The notes below the pieces were generated by a model. It was not told the origin of the DNA, ran no database searches, and worked only from the letters and a program-made list of their open reading frames with translations. Made by a program: the position numbers and the translations under genes. Below are positions 63,241-64,000 of a stretch of DNA of 64,000 bases, piece after piece; positions within the stretch are counted from its first letter, which is position 1; every line of letters starts with the position of its first letter. This stretch comes from Quillaja saponaria (Eukaryota > Streptophyta > Magnoliopsida > Fabales > Quillajaceae). Location: contig CM055613.1 of the NCBI GenBank assembly GCA_029379385.1, forward strand, positions 22,851,652 through 22,915,651, given 5' to 3'.

Positions 63241-63679
63241 TGGTTTTGTAAAAGGCGGCAAGATCTTTTTAAATCTATCTGAATGGATTACTCTTTAATA
63301 AGTACAAAAGGTTTACAAAAAGAAAAGGGAAAAATCATATGAAATTACACAAATTAATTTAGTGGGGTGTCAAATGTAGGGATGGCCTCGAATGTATATG
63401 TATTATTCAATTTGTGTTCAATTTGATATTTGATAAATAATTTGATATAATATTTAAATTAATATTTTAAGTAATATTATAACTTGCATTAATATTCGAA
63501 TAAATATTAAAACATACTTTTTTCCTTAAAAATTATTGGAATTTGAGTATTGAAATTTAAATTTGAATAGGCATTCTAATATTGGTCAAACTTCTGTTAG
63601 TTGTAGCTCACTAAAATATAAACACCCTTATAATGTTCTTTTTGACTAAAAATGTCATATAATATTATATATTCTGTTA

Positions 63680-63729
<50 letters not shown>

Positions 63730-64000
63730 GAGAGCTTTCAATATCTTTTTCCAATACCTATTTTTCATTCACCTCTCATTCAACTACATGCTGGACTAAT
63801 CATATAATTTTAGAATTTTTTAAAATTATTTATTTATTTTAAATTTAGGATAATTTAAGTTTTTCTTTTAGAATGAAAAGAATTTTAAATATTTATCTTA
63901 AATTAGAAAAAAAATTTGAGCACGTCATGTATGAGGATGTTAGTTATTTTTAAATTGATAGACCCTTAGTCTTCTGTTATATAGTATTTATTATATTAAA
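63241..64000. other. AT-rich downstream DNA with TA microsatellite
   Basis: No gene recognised. A (TA)n tract at about 63682-63712 runs into a T18 stretch (to about 63729). Confidence 0.6.

Overview
The window is nuclear DNA of a flowering plant, most likely a core eudicot. It is AT-rich, packed with nested transposable elements, and holds one complete multi-exon host gene whose protein closely resembles Arabidopsis AGD1. All element families seen (Copia, Tat-like Ty3, CACTA, LINE, MULE with plant mobile domain, caulimovirid-like) are plant types. I saw no tRNA, rRNA or CRISPR.

Layout. 1-4.9 kb: minus-strand, heavily broken remnant of a caulimovirid-like (endogenous pararetrovirus) element, with a TATA/polyadenylation intergenic region, an initiator-Met tRNA primer site and a second small unit. 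5.2-5.8 kb: last exon and 3' UTR of a trihelix-type transcription factor (plus strand), then a 384-bp MITE-like inverted-repeat element. 6.2-14.2 kb: mostly unassigned AT-rich DNA with one coiled-coil pseudo-exon. 14.3-23 kb: a CACTA-like element with Ptta/En/Spm-type remnants, interrupted by a complete 4.0-kb non-autonomous LTR retrotransposon (TSD GTTAG) that carries a GC-rich array of about ten 153-bp repeats; a long near-perfect hairpin lies just downstream. 23.5-33.8 kb: a degenerate minus-strand Copia element whose 5' LTR is split by a 1336-bp solo LTR with AGCTT target duplication. 37.1-42 kb: a 5'-truncated LINE fragment plus a longer LINE (endonuclease to RNase H), both minus strand. 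42.8-50.4 kb: a Mutator-like transposase pseudogene and a plant-mobile-domain pseudogene in tandem, sharing homologous 3' ends, with a long AT-rich 5' intron.

51.1-62.8 kb: an intact 19-exon AGD1-like gene (BAR, PH, ArfGAP, ankyrin; 821 aa), an Arf GTPase-activating protein of endomembrane traffic. Its intron 2 contains a 2.25-kb LTR element with no pol gene; instead it carries an intron-less fragment resembling the N-terminal part of the cohesin cofactor PDS5. This captured host-gene fragment is the most unusual item in the window.

Only the AGD1-like gene and probably the trihelix exon look functional. The rest is a layered record of insertions, with relative ages readable from nesting and target duplications.
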